From Emmonsiellopsis sp. PD_33 (taxonomy: Eukaryota; Ascomycota; Eurotiomycetes; Onygenales; Ajellomycetaceae), in the NCBI GenBank assembly GCA_032988165.1, contig JANTQF010000033.1:124001-188000 (forward strand): 64,000 bases of DNA. Direction: 5' to 3'. A model generated the notes under the pieces. The model was not told the origin of the DNA, made no database searches, and saw nothing but the letters and a program-made list of their open reading frames with translations. The translations under genes and the position numbers were made by a program. Below, one piece after another: positions 1 through 12,235 of this stretch. Within the stretch, counting starts at the first letter, position 1. Each line of letters starts with the position of its first letter.

Positions 1-2538
1 ATTCCAAACTACAACCCGGAAGACATTGTTGCGAACTTGAAACGGCTAATGGCTGGAGAGGAACTTGTTCCTATGCAGCCGTGGTTCCGTGGGTTCACCG
101 GTGAAGTCGTGTCCCTGGGCGGGGATCGCTACAAGTTCAGTGGACGAATCAACCAAACTGGCAACAACGAAGTTGAGATTACCGAACTTCCGATCCGATC
201 TTGGACACAGGACTTCAAAGACAAGCTTGAGGAGATTATCAAGGCCGAGAAAGTTCCTTCGTTCATCAAGGATTACAAAGATTACAACACCCACACCAAA
301 GTGCATTTTGTAATTCAACTAGATGAAAAACATGCACAAAAAGCCATCTCCGAAGGTCTGGAGGAGAAGTTCAAACTGACAAAAAGTATCGCCACGTCGA
401 ATCTAGTCGCTTTTGACCCAGAGGGCAGAATCACAAAGTACAATTCGGTGGAAGATATCCTGAAGGAGTTCTACGCTGTGAGAATCAAGTTCTATGAAAA
501 ACGAAAGGTATTTATCTCAATGGGCACTATATTTGGCTTGTACTAACAGGACTTAGCAATGGCAACTTTCCGAATTGCAAAAGGAACTTGAGAAAATGAG
601 CAACCAAGCTCGGTTCATTCAGATGATCATCGATGGAAAACTCATTATTTCGAAGAAGCCCAAGTCTCAGCTTATTCAAGAGCTGAAAGAAAAGGGCTTC
701 AAAGCTTTCTCAAAGGTTTCTGACGCCAACAAGGAAGGCGAGACAGCGCCCGTTGTCGAGGAGGATGAAAGCGATAGTGAAGATGCAGAACTCGGTTCCG
801 ACTCTTACGATTATCTACTAGGAGTAAGTGACCTGTCATAAGTTAGGAATACCATTGCTGACCATGACCGAAATAGATGCCCTTGTGGTCTTTAACTAAG
901 GAGAGAGTTGAAAAACTGCGTCGTCAAATCGGAGACAAAGAAATCGAGGTAGACGAGCTTATCAAGTTAACAAAGGAAGATATCTGGATGAAGGACCTTA
1001 ATGACTTCCTTGCAGAGTGGAGATTCCAGCTCGAAGATGAGGGACGCCGCCAAACCAAGAGTACCAAAACTGCCCGCCGAGTGTCCGGGAAACTCAAGAC
1101 CGCTATCAAGGGTCCTGTCAGGAAGCGCAAAGCCGGTGGCGACGATGATGACAGCGATTTTGATCTTCCAAAGCCCAAGAAAGCAGCCAAATCGGCCACC
1201 GTTAACCGCGTTAAACCTCAGGCAGGCCTCCTTGACTATCTGAGCAAGGCTCCGCCGAAAGCTAAACCCAAGCCACGGGGTATGGATGGTGCGAGCGATT
1301 CGGATGACTTTGAGCCAGAAGTCCTCCCGACGAAGAAGCCCAGGGCTGCTGCTTCCAAACCGGCCAAACCGTCTGTGCTCGACGGACTCAGCGATTTTGA
1401 TGAATTCGAGGCTCCCCCCTTGCCATCAAAGCAGTCGAAAACCGCTCCCCCAAAACCCGCTGAGCCTGAGCCCATGGACATTGACGGAGGAAGTGAATCC
1501 GATATAGAAGAAGTTGTGCCGGCGAAAAAGCCCAGAGCTGCCCCGTCTAAACCGGCCAAGCCTGTTGATGATTCCGAGAGCGATTTTGACATTGAAAAAC
1601 CTGCAGCTATCCCGACGAAGCAGGCTAAAAAGGCCGCGCCTGCCCCTAAAAAGGTGCCAGTGAAGGGCGACGACGATTCAGACGTCGAGGTTGTGTCGAG
1701 ACCTGCCCAACGCCAGGCCAGAGCAAATAGGAAACCCATCACGTATGGCCATTCGAGCGCCTCCGACAGCGATAATGGTGACGACCTACTGGGTGATGTT
1801 AGCCAGATGGTTAAGGGAATCGGTGGAGCGGGTGCAGACCCAACGTCTGAGTCCCGGACGCTCTTTTCGGAGCTTTCGCGCCCTGGCACCAGCAGCGGCG
1901 CAAAACCAACGTCTAAAGCCCAGAAAGTGGCAAATGACTTTGACCCGGATGAAACAGACTACTCCAAGCTGATTCCGTCCAACACACCCAGGAGATCGCT
2001 TTTAGTCAAGCCCAAAGATACGAAGCCGTCCGACGATGAGGATGAGGAAAGCGAAGAGGACGTCGTCGTTTCCAAACCAGCAGCATCAAAGGCCGCCAGC
2101 TCAAAAGCCAAAGCCCCCGCTGCAAAGTCGACCGCGAAATCGACCGCGAAATCGACAAAGACTACTGCCGCAGGGTCCAAAACTAAGAAGGTCCCAACGA
2201 AGCCTGCAGCCGCCCCCTCCAAGAAGCCCGTCCTCTCCCCCGCTGCCAAAGCGTACGCTTCGAAAAAGGCCAAAGCGAAGAAGCTAGCGGATGACCTTTC
2301 TGATGATGATATCGACGCGATGGCCAATGACATCCTCGACTCGCCCGCAGCAGGAAAAGGTGATGATTCTGAATCTGATGCTCCTGTTGCCCCAGCCCGC
2401 AAAGCTGCAGCAGCAAGTAGTCGTCCCTCCCGTCGGGCTGCATCGACTGCAAAGAAACCGGCATACGTGATCGAAGATGATAGCGACGAGGATGATTTTG
2501 GTGGCGAATCCAGCGATGACTTCGACGACATTGAGTGA
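1..2538 (+). CDS. top2: DNA topoisomerase II, C-terminal part (5' end outside window)
   Basis: ATP-dependent type IIA topoisomerase that passes one duplex through another in the nucleus. Exons: <1-507, 557-823, 877-2538; both introns are about 50 nt and in phase 0, and a lariat-like tactaac sits at 541. The visible 811 residues begin inside the breakage-reunion/C-gate region (IPNYNPEDIV at the edge). They run through the coiled-coil part ending YDYLLGMPLWSLTKERVEKL and DLNDFLAEW (about residue 300). The last 500 residues are the variable C-terminal tail: alternating Lys/Ala/Pro blocks and acidic Ser-Asp clusters (SDFD, SESD, DDDSD), typical casein-kinase-2 type sites. The catalytic tyrosine and ATPase domain lie before the window. 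Family identity is certain from conserved blocks; the tail is assigned only because the frame stays open to the tga at 2536. Confidence 0.96.
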
Positions 2539-5500
2539 TTCTTTAGATAGTGTCGGCTGCTTCCCCGCCTACACTGGCTGTAGGATAGAACGACTTGACT
2601 CGACTGCATTTTACTCCGTGTTCTTATACATACATTCTGTTTTCTGTATCCGCCTACTCTTTGGAGTATGTATTTTGTTCTTCTTGCCTTGCCTTGTCTA
2701 TTTATTTACATGCTGTTGAGTTGTTTTGTATTTACAAGCTTTAATGAAACAATCTTCTTCAAGTTACATACCTTACTGACTGACTTGCTGGGGCTGGGGC
2801 TCTTTTGACGTGCATTACATCCCGTCCCTCTCATCCTGGTTCAGGTTCTTATTATCTTGTGTGACCCCCGCCGTCCATCCCTTCCCATGCTTTTTCTATG
2901 TATGTAAGTAGCTAGGTACGGTAATTCATGTATGGTATTTGGTGGTGGTTACAAGACGATCCCAGGACAGCGGATGCCTGCAGGCTTGAGCAGATAGTTT
3001 CCCCAGGGTGGAAGGGGGGTGTTCGGGTAAGTTTAGGGATGTGGTTTATTTAGAGGGCTGGGGAAATGAGGGAGGTGAATAGATGGATAGATCTATCGCA
3101 CCTACGGGGGGTAGCTTAGTAGTTTACCATGCATTCATTAAGTTAAGGGGGGGGTGTAACTACATAGGGGGTTTCTGCTGACTAAATATATATTTCCCGC
3201 GTGGTTGAGAGACAAAGCCAGCCAATCACCGCTTATGTAAACGCGCTTCAACATCGCCAACCCCAACGACATCAATCAGTTCTACCACCACTAGGGAAGA
3301 CGGATTACCCCTCTTTTCATCTGCTGTGAGAGCGAAACGGACAAATCTCGATGTCCTGATCGTGCAAACTTCCTCTTGGACCTCTCGACGTGCGGTGATT
3401 GCAATCGTCCCAGCCCGTTGCCTTTTGTCGCGACAAACAAGCAGAGCAAGACACAGCCGAAACTACGGCGGTCGAACGTATTTTACTGTTACGTGATTGC
3501 GGTATGGATGACATAAACAAGATCCCTCCTCTCTTACGGTCTTTGACGGTTTTGACGTGGATTTTGGCGAGAGGCAAGAGATCTCTCTCAAGAGTGTCGG
3601 TCTCTGCAAAAACAGCAAGCTGGACATTTCTGAAAAGCCAAAATATTAGATCCATGGCCCTCTTTTTCTTCCCAGGCGGGCCTATTCGCTGCCGTTCCGT
3701 TCCTGAAGAACTCTGCGGCTACTTGCATACTGCCTCATGTATCATGAGGAACCCTCCGACCGCCTTTGTACAGCACCGGGCTCCTGTGCTGGGTTTGGTG
3801 ATTACGTTGTCCTAGTGGGGATACTGTCGATTATGCTCCAGCTTGCTGCCTTCTGAATCAGCGATAGCTGCTTTATTGTGTCTACGGCGACAATCTTTGG
3901 GCAGTCAGGCTGCTCGCAGCCCAATCCCTAGATCAAAGGGGTAGCAGGAAGCTAACAGATTGATAGGTACTGACAGTGCCGCATGCCCCGAGTCTTCAGG
4001 ACTGCTTTGACTTTTTACCTGATGATGGCATGCTTCGCCGCCCTCGGCCAAAGTCGTGCCACCCATTTCGCTCTCTCCACACATGGAATCCAAACAAAAT
4101 GACAGCTCCTTTGGGCGTCCAACCAGGCATGCTGGTTTATTCTCCGATACAATGCACCAATCACCAATCACCGTACTCCGTTGTTTCTTATGGTCCCCTG
4201 CTTCCCGGGCTCCTGGCGAGTCAGACTAATGAGCGGCCTCCCGTAACACGAGCGTACCATATGTACCTTCCCGCTAGCCTCAACAATTCTTTGCAGGCCA
4301 GAGTGATTTTCTGTCTTTCTCACATATGGCGTAAACTAACTTTGAAGTCTTGCTGATTTATCTTGCTGAGCTTCTTTTATTTGGCGGTGGGGATGCGGGT
4401 TGGAGAAAAGGCATGGTTTGTCCCCGTCTGTCGCCAGGAGAAAGAAAATGCTGGTGAGTTTGTCTGCTCAAAGGGGTGAGCAAGGCGGGAACTGGTCTGC
4501 TTGAAGCCTATGTCATGCAATGCTGCCATCCTCCTGCTTTATATGTTCTTCCCCATGCTTCTTCAGCAACAGCACCTCCCTTTATGGGTTCTGTCAATAA
4601 AGCATCTAGTGGACACCTGGAATGCCTAAGGTCGTGGAGGATCCATGGAAACGGCTGCCCGAAACGCGCCCGGGTTCCAGATACCTGCGGAATATATTTG
4701 TGGCTCCCTCCGCCCGTTATGCGGGTGTTTGCAGCACGTCAGTGAAACGAATTTTGCCTCGATGGGGGTGGTACACTCCTGGCTAGTTTGGATGCACTCT
4801 GCCTTGATGAACGCTCGACGGGGAGGTTCTGTCATTTGATTACGACTCTTTTCTGTGTATCAGTACGTCCTCTTGACGATTAGCCGGCAAAGGGGCCACT
4901 GATACGGTGCTCAGACGCCAGGATCTTGTCGGAGCACGAGGGGGATTTTCCGTCCAAAACGCTAATTACAGGAGTAGATGAACTTTATTTCGAGCAGGCG
5001 ACATCATGATCTGCTCAGCTGGGCGCGAAACGTTGAACTCTCTTTCTACAGGAATACTGCTGAGACATGTACTTGTTTCCCCTGCCCTCCGGTAATGTCT
5101 TTCCTGCTCACCGCTTGACCAACCTGCCTCGATATAGAGGTGGAAGCAAGCTAAGTGGTTACTAGCTCCCCTACAAACAAACAGGCAGACTAGGCCGGGA
5201 AACTCAGTCTGCCAGTTGGGCCCAAAGGACACCAGCGGGCCACAGTACTCACCGTGGGGCTGCCGGTCCGCCATGACCTGACAAAGAGCTCGGTCCGTTC
5301 CTGCTGCTGTAGATGATGGGATCCCATTCCTCTCATTGATCGCCAGCATCTGTCATGATGCCAAAAGCCGATAAGCCTTCTTAGTACTATATGCATCGAT
5401 CTGCATTTCGCCTGATGAGTCTGCCCTGACTAGATCTGTTTACCTTTCTCTTTATCTCTCCTCTAGCTCCATATGACTTTTGATTTGCTTGTTTCGTCCC

Positions 5501-5755
5501 GACCCAGCGAGCTCTTAAACCCCATCCCTCGTCCTCGCTTGCTGCTGTTTGGGTGTTTGTCAATGCTTTCGGGATCACCACCGTGCCCCAACGCTGGCCC
5601 AAGCTCCCTTCCCAATCTTTCATTTCCTCAACATACCCAGGGACGCCGTCGAGACGTGCAGCATATTCCTTGAATTACGTGGAACGATATATTTAAATCC
5701 AGACGACGAAGCTCATTTTATCTCATTTCGTTTCATTTCCTCTCCTCTATAGATA
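2539..5755. other. Long intergenic region upstream of the APSES gene
   Basis: About 3.2 kb without a supportable gene. The first few hundred bases are the T-rich 3' flank of topoisomerase II. The remainder is of mixed composition, with short open frames (the longest about 138 codons, near 3399-3815) that show no recognisable family, signal peptide or splice logic. The length fits an extended control region or long leader of the transcription factor at 5756. Confidence 0.6.
5688..5698 (+). promoter_or_regulatory. TATA-like element upstream of the APSES gene
   Basis: The AT block tatatttaaat lies about 60 bp before the ATG at 5756. A pyrimidine-rich CT tract (5710-5750) of the kind common at fungal transcription starts lies between them. 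This is a position-based reading only. If it is the real core promoter, the leader is short. Confidence 0.4.
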
Positions 5756-7494
5756 ATGGCGTCTATCGCCTCCCTCCTCAACCCAGAGCCGGAGCGGCGA
5801 GAAAGATATCAGCCACAACATCAACAGCTACCCACCCCCCGCTCCAGTCGGTTTACACGGGAGTACCGCCAGTCGCCGCCGCCTCGACAGAAGAAGCAGA
5901 AGATTTCGAAAGATGCCGCCGTATTTACTCGGGGGAGACTACGGGGGGAGTTGAGGTATCCGCCGTGCGAGTATCAGAATCAGGAGTTGGCAGCAGCGCA
6001 TAAGGAGTTTGAGATCCACCCCATGGGCCACATCACGGAATATCCACGACATATCCCCTACAATAGCGAAAAGAAGTCGTTTTTGGAGAAGACGGGGCGG
6101 GAGAGTTTTGAAGGTTTGCCTCTTTATAACCTATATGTCTGTGACGAGACGAGAAGGGACTCTAATTTGTTGTAGTATTTCAGTACACGTTCAGGATTCC
6201 TGGTGACGAGAAGGCTTACACCGTCATGTGGGACTATAATATCGGCCTTGTTCGGACTACGTCGCTGTTCAGATGCAACAACTATTCAAAGGTATGTTCA
6301 TGCATCCCCTATCGTATTCTCCTGCGGTGTATTGATGCCAGCGATTTACAGACAGCGCCCGCAAAAATGCTCAACGCGAACCCCGGCCTCCGCGAAATCT
6401 GCCACAGCATCACCGGCGGCGCCCTCGCCGCCCAAGGTAACTGCTCCTCCTAACACTGTCGTCCTCCATCCACCTAACAACGAACTCTAGGCTACTGGAT
6501 GCCCTTCGAAGCTGCCAAGGCCGTGGCAGCCACCTTCTGCTGGAAAATCCGCTACGCGCTGACCCCCCTATTCGGCGTCGAGTTCTTATCCATCTGCATC
6601 CCGCCCGACGATCCCCGATTCGGCCGTATGGTCATCGACCAATCTATCGTCCGCGCGGCGACGAACTCAGCGAGACAGTATCGGCTGCTTGAGACTCGGG
6701 CTGGCGCTAACACTTCCCGCCAGTCCACAGAGAACTATACTCAACAACAGCAACAGGCAAATGCCACTGCCAGCGCCGGTCTATGGAGCAAGAAGGAACT
6801 CCGACCTAAATCAGCTCATACCCCCTCAGCTCCCGCGCCTGCTCCCGCGGATGACGCAGATAGCGAAGAGACAGACACAGACCTGAGCGATGCGTACTGT
6901 CTTTCGCCCACCAAGCCGCACGCAGATGTACGCACGCATAAGAGCAGCTGGGCGCCGGCAAATACGCCACGGACACCAGGAGTGTTAGCTGGGCCCGGAA
7001 ATGGTCTGAGCCAGTGCAAGATCCCCTCGCCGCAGGAAATTCTCGACTCCCTTAATAGCTTGCAACGTAAGTCGACGAAGAAGGCGACTGATGAAGAGAT
7101 GGAGGTGGACGGCGAGTCGGTCGAGTCGGAGTGTTTGGCCGATAGCGACGATAGCACGCAGACAGAGCGCGGAAGGCGGAGACGAGCACGAGCGCGGGCA
7201 GAGTCAGATGTCGAGGAACGCGGTACTACGGTCGGGCACGATGGTGATAGACGCCCAGGTCCGGATGGGGGATGGCGCCATGGTCGCGGCCGGGGATATG
7301 GTGGGGGTGATATCGACAATTGCCCCGTCGACATCACTCACGAGGAGAGGGTTCATCTCTACCGTGCACAACGCCGAAGCTCACCCCTCCCCATCACCAA
7401 TGACGCACGCGCGGCGTATATGCTTATGCAGCTGCATGTACGAGAGCAGGATGTTGCCAGCATGGAGGAGCGGAAGCGGAGAGCGTCGGCGTAG
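5756..7494 (+). CDS. Xbp1-like APSES (KilA-N fold) transcription factor
   Basis: Likely nuclear DNA-binding repressor related to yeast Xbp1. Exons: 5756-6113, 6176-6291, 6352-6436, 6491-7494; 520 aa. The start follows a CT tract and no upstream in-frame ATG fits. Residues about 55-230 hold the conserved core: RGELRYPPCEY, HPMGHITEYPRHIPYNSEKK, then VMWDYNIGLVRTT, NPGLREICHSITGGALAAQG and GYWMPFEAAKAVAATFCW, which is the APSES/KilA-N helix-turn-helix. The introns fall inside this core, and joining them restores the family sequence exactly (the codons for V at 6113/6176 and G at 6436/6491 are split). After residue 230 the protein is low-complexity (Gln, Ala-Pro, acidic patches, an Arg-rich stretch), probably disordered. 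Known members act in stress and developmental control; that role is inferred here. Confidence 0.88.
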
Positions 7495-8765
7495 GTGTTG
7501 TTGTGGGCACCTGTTTAGGGGGGGGGGGCGGTGTAGGAATGTATGTACATGGTATGACGGGATGTTTGATGGGAGTGAGGATCGATGGAGATATCATTGG
7601 TACAGTACATTCATGTGTTCGTTCACTTTAGCCGTTTTCTTTTGTCTGTCTGTCTGCCTGTCTTCTTTTGATATTATTCAACCCATCCCCCCCTTTTTTG
7701 TACCTTGACATTACCAGCTTGGTTTTACGGATTGGAAGGGGATGGTCAGTGAAATACGCCATTTCATGTTTTGATGTTTCCTCTTCGTTTTGGATACTGT
7801 GAGAGTTACGCATGGGTGGATGGATCGATGTTTATGGGCTGTGTTTGTTTTGATTTTCATTTCTAGGATGGCACGGTGTTTAATGAGATAGATTAAAGAG
7901 TGGGGGAATAAGGGGTAGATTCAGCAATGAAACAGAAATTCAAAAATCCTAACCAATATCCTCATCCCCTTTCGTAAGTAAGCTCCTCCTCCTATTATCA
8001 GTAAAAGGGGAAAAGACAGAACCACAACCAACAACCACCCACCCTCCCCCTTCCAACCCTCCCAACTCCCAAACGCTCGCTCCCCACAACTTACAGACTA
8101 GAAAGAAAGAAAACCCCCAACACCCCGAACTCCCCTCCCCCAACAACCCAACAAAGACCCAGACAATGTCTCGGGAACCATTGTCATTATCTCTCTCCCC
8201 CCCGTCCTCCTCCTCTCTCCGCTCCATTCTCTTGCCCCCTTTATATTACCCCCACCCCTTGCGTCATCTAGACCCAGACCTACCCAGCCTCCACATACCC
8301 CATACACGCACAACCGGCACATTCGCACGGTTACGGCTCGCTGAGCTATCTAAGATAGATGCAGGACCCCTCGCTCCGGAATTCACGCAGGGTTCCGGCG
8401 GCTGCATCTGGGCAAGCATCCATCCATACGTACATACCCAAGGTAGTAGTTAGCTAGGAGCTACCTCCATGATATATTGGAACGGGCCTGTGCAGGAGTA
8501 TATTTTCCAAACTTGCTGAGATCAACTGACGTAGTTAGAAGGAAGTATTGGCTTGACCACCTATGTATGAAAACTGCGTGTCTACTTGGGCAAAGGCGAA
8601 ATATGCAAGGCAGATGATTGAAAGGCAATTGGAAGGTTGGCTTTTTGCATTTCAGATTTCGCTAAGCAAGCAGGGTATCTAACAACGGCTCTAAAAGCCC
8701 ATTTCGGCAGCAGCAGAAGAAGAAGAAGAAAGACAAACAAGCACAAACATTGAAAACCATATGAC
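7495..8765. other. Convergent 3' intergenic region
   Basis: Between the ends of the APSES gene (+) and the kinase gene (-). It holds a G10 run near 7519, T-rich 3' flank sequence to about 7950, then a strongly C-rich plus strand (about 7950-8330). The open frames there are by-products of that composition. I see no gene. Confidence 0.6.
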
Positions 8766-9650
8766 TTAAAATAAAATCCGTCTTGCAGCATTGATACCAC
8801 TGAGATCCCATTTCTGCGGCGCAGTAGCATCCATCCACGCCTGCCAATCACGGTTCAAACAAGAAGGTCTCATAATCTGCGCATATTCCCAATAGTCAGG
8901 ATACCAGCCCGAATACTCCCAATCAACAAGGCCAGTAATTTGATGTCGCTCATCCACCATGATATTCCGCGGGGCGATATCAGCGTGGGTAAATACTGAG
9001 GAGCTGGAGTGTGGAAGCATATCGAACAGCTGGTCCTTGTAACGACTCCCACCACAACGAATGTAGCGTTCGTAAATGCGAGTCCGCAGCTGCAGGTCGG
9101 TTTCAAGGGGTCTGGCCGGTTGCTGGAAATCCTCAATCATTGGATCCCGTGTATGTGAACCGTCAGCGGCACATTGGAAAAGATGGCTTAGTTCTGGTTT
9201 CTGTGGAATCTGGCGCAGCTGCGAAAGCAACTCCCAGATTTGACGGCAGATAGATTGTTTGATCTCATCATCATCATCGTCCAGGCCCTCCCAGTGTTTT
9301 TCAAGCGTAGTTCCTGGGATGATTGTCATGGCTATCGTCCCATGACCGTCGTTGAAGCGGGTGTAGATAACTTCAGGCGCAGGAACGGAGGTATATTTTG
9401 CGACGAGTTTCATCGCCTCTGCTTCCAAACGTCGTACGGATGGGCCGGATTTGGTGATGTAGGATCGATCGCGGATAAGGAGGACTCTCCCCATTTGCAT
9501 GGCAAGGACAGTGATCAATTCTCCATCAGCTGGAAGCTCTTCGGAGCCGACTGGCGTGTATTCGAACAGCATTCCATCCCTGTTGACATAGGTTTCTCCT
9601 ACTTGAAGCTTCCATGGCACGAAGGGAATACCTTGGGTAGGGTCGACCAT
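8766..9650 (-). CDS. Aminoglycoside phosphotransferase (APH) family kinase-like protein
   Basis: Single-exon gene of 294 aa. It has the eukaryotic-kinase-like fold used by APH, choline kinase and fungal relatives. The Brenner motif is HADIAPRNIMVD (catalytic Asp and Asn), followed by the metal-binding segment ITGLVDWEYSGWYPDYWEY. Upstream, ITKSGPSVRRLEAEAMKLV carries the Lys-Glu pair region of the N-lobe and VPAPEVIYTRF the hinge region. It ends IMRPSCLNRDWQAWMDAT, as in many mould paralogues. The substrate is unknown; this large fungal family is mostly uncharacterised, so an antibiotic-resistance role should not be assumed. The start at 9650 gives a normal N-terminus. Its tail meets the APSES gene tail-to-tail. 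Confidence 0.85.
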   Translation of the reverse strand: MVDPTQGIPFVPWKLQVGETYVNRDGMLFEYTPVGSEELPADGELITVLAMQMGRVLLIRDRSYITKSGPSVRRLEAEAMKLVAKYTSVPAPEVIYTRFNDGHGTIAMTIIPGTTLEKHWEGLDDDDDEIKQSICRQIWELLSQLRQIPQKPELSHLFQCAADGSHTRDPMIEDFQQPARPLETDLQLRTRIYERYIRCGGSRYKDQLFDMLPHSSSSVFTHADIAPRNIMVDERHQITGLVDWEYSGWYPDYWEYAQIMRPSCLNRDWQAWMDATAPQKWDLSGINAARRILF

Positions 9651-10723
9651 TTGCGTTGGAATTCGACGTTCCGCTGATGAGAGTGTTTCTGGGTGAGGTT
9701 AAGGTTGTCATCGCATCCAAGGTTTCCAAGGTTCCAAGGCTGGATGCGTTGGCAGACACATGACTGGTTGTTAAAGAACCTGCCAGTAGAACTGCCAGCT
9801 CAATGTGCTTGATGCCCCTTAAATACAGTATCATAGTTGCTTAATTACTATGTTGAGCATACTCATTACATAAACCTAAGCTCGCATGAATCAAAATAAC
9901 AACCTGGCTATGAATAATTACTAGGAGACCAAAGCAAGCAAATAAATACCAACCATAAGAAAAGAGGAGAGAAGAGAAGAAAAGCAAAATAGAACTAAAT
10001 AAAGTAAAGAGAACAGAACTTAACTCAAGCAGAAATAAGGAAGAAGAAAAGAATACCCCTTAATCCCTGTGCCTGTTTGTTATGCTTCCCCCCCAACTAC
10101 TTTCAATCCATCAATCAATCAATCAGCTCAGATAAAACCAGACCATAGAATAAAAAAATCAGTACCAAGCAACAATTAAAAGATCAAAATACAAAAAGAA
10201 AACACAAACGCCCAAGTGAGAGAGAGAAAGATAAAACAAAATCTTCCTTTTCCCCTCCGCATCAATCTACCTCCTTTCATTCTCCCCTTTTCAATCCCCT
10301 CACAACGAAATGTCCATCCACAAAGCAACACTCTCCTAGGATATCCTCGCAAGAACTTTTCCCGATCGATTGGCTGATTAATTAGAAGGCCGAAGACAAT
10401 TGATTTCCCAGCAGACTTATTTACCAAAAATTAAAATTAAAAAAAGGGGGGGAACAAAAAATCAAAATTAAACAACACACATAAAAAAAAGGGGGCAAAA
10501 AGAGTCCAAAGAACATAATTAAATAATAAAACGACGCTATCATGAAAGCGTGACACGCGGAACTGGCCCCCTGATGGATGAGTAAAGAACGGGCGAAAAG
10601 CTCCAACATAATCGAACTAGTCATGCGTATTTTTGTGCCGGGATCATTTGATTAACGATTCATTCCGGCCGGGTTTCGAATTGGTGCGGTTGGATGGATG
10701 GTTGACAAGTTCCGGGTCCCCCT
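9651..10723. other. AT- and purine-rich intergenic region
   Basis: This is the promoter side of the kinase gene (9651 upward) and the 3' flank of the reticulon gene. It contains a polypurine tract (about 9955-10060, GA-rich plus strand) and A-rich runs at 10140-10220 and 10425-10520. No coding region seen. Confidence 0.55.
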
Positions 10724-12235
10724 TTATGCGAGCAGCGGCTCGTCCAGCCTTTCCTGGTTGGGCTCTGGGACGGCTTCCACAGCAGGCACATCCACGGGTG
10801 CGGCAGGGAAATCCTCCTCTCTCACGGCCTCTGGCACAGCAGGCTCTGGCTCGGGTGCCGGAGCAGCAACGGGCTGCGCTTTCTCCGCGGGCGTCACCTG
10901 CTCGACCGGGCGCGAGTTTCCAATATACTCGTTCGCCTTGGCACGGTAGTCGCCCACATACTGCTTGACGATATCGGTGGCATGGGCGGTCTGCTGGCCT
11001 GCCATCTCCTTGACCTGGGTGGCCTGGCTGTTGACGATTTGCTGCACCTGGTCGACCTGGGCGTCGATCAGCTCGCGGTTGTTGATGTAGATGAGAGGGC
11101 CGAGATAGGCGGTGGACACGAGGGTGAGGGCCAGGCCCCAGAGGGGGAGGAGGCGAACGAGGTAGTAGGAGGTTAGAGCGGCGGTGAAGGCCTGACATTG
11201 TTAGAAATTGAATATATTTGAATTTTTGGAGAGATTCTCACAGCGATGGTGTAGGTGAGGTTCTCAGCAAACAGAATACGCTGGAACTCAATGAGGAAAA
11301 AGTCCATCAGTTGCTCCAGATCCTCCAGGATGCTCTCGACGGTATCTTTGGGAATGGTGTAGTATTTGCGGGGGCGGGAGGAGCTGGCCAGGCCGCGGGA
11401 TAGGAGGACTTTTCCGGCGACTTCGACGGCAACGGTAACTACACACAATATTGTTAGCCACAAGCCGCTAAAGAGGGAACAGGGACACCTACATCCAAGA
11501 GACAGGTAGAGGAACTTGAAGATCCATCGCAGGAGTGGCAAATAGCGGCCAGCAATGATCAGACCAGCAATGGTCGCAAACGAGACGGCGGTGGCTCTGG
11601 GGCGCTCCCACTAGATATATTATCAGCAATCCCACATCTGATGTACGATATTATGGTGGAAACCAACGCTCAACAAGCTGTATACGAGAGAGTGGTAGTC
11701 TGGACGGTCGATATATTAGCGTTTCGTCGAATTAAGGGGGAACAGCTATGGCGATAAGCACGTACGAGTTAGGGGCTGGCCGGTCTTGGTGGTCTCTGAA
11801 TCCGATGCTCCGTTGGTCTTGTTCTTGGGGGTTCCTGTGGCGGGAGAAGAAGCTATATTGATACAGCTGCCATTAGCTTCCTAGCACCCAGCACGCAGCA
11901 GAATATGCAGGATCCACGGCATACCTGAGTCAGAATACCATCACTCAAACACAGTAGGGCCGATATATCTGCTGCAGAGAAGATGTGAGGACGATATTCG
12001 CTTATCTCGGGGTGCGGAATGTGGGTGGTTTGACTAGATCGAGTGCACACAATGTCAATGTTTTGATGTCCCGATTTGGAGATGGATACAAACAACGACG
12101 GGGAGACATACCTTACTGCTGACAGAACCATCCAGCGGATATATCTTGCACTGCTAGACAAAGCGGATTAGAGACAGGAGAAAGGAGAGGCAAAGTACCT
12201 GGGACGGGGCCCGACGGCGACGAAACGTCAGCCAT
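10724..12235 (-). CDS. Reticulon-like ER-shaping protein (Rtn1 type)
   Basis: Membrane-curving protein of tubular endoplasmic reticulum. Exons on the minus strand: 12235-12199, 11852-11766, 11699-11668, 11610-11493, 11438-11242, 11191-10724; 312 aa. The model is supported by the joins, which rebuild GQPLTHYHSLVYSLLS, then WERPRATAVSFATIAGL, RYLPLLRWIFKFLYLSLG, TVAVEVAGKVLLSRGLA, and AFTAALTSYYLVRLLPLWGL. The reticulon homology domain spans about residues 40-210 with two hydrophobic hairpins. It is followed by a Gln/Ala helix and a Pro/Glu-rich tail ending DEPLLA. The first exon (MADVSSPSGPVP) joins over a 346-nt intron, far longer than the others, so the 5' end is the weakest part; an extra small exon is possible there. 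Confidence 0.88.

Noticed and set aside
1236..1889. Long minus-strand open frame opposite the topoisomerase II tail
   Set aside because: It is the antisense of a Lys/Ser/Asp-rich coding region, lacks any family signal and overlaps a certain exon.
3399..3815. 138-codon plus-strand frame upstream of the APSES gene
   Set aside because: No recognisable domain, no suitable start context and no intron pattern; the composition matches the surrounding non-coding DNA.
6816..7337. Minus-strand 173-codon frame inside the APSES gene
   Set aside because: Shadow of the low-complexity C-terminal exon.
8766..9650. Reading the APH-family gene as an antibiotic-resistance gene
   Set aside because: Fungal genomes carry many APH-fold kinases of unknown substrate; the motifs show the fold, not aminoglycoside use.
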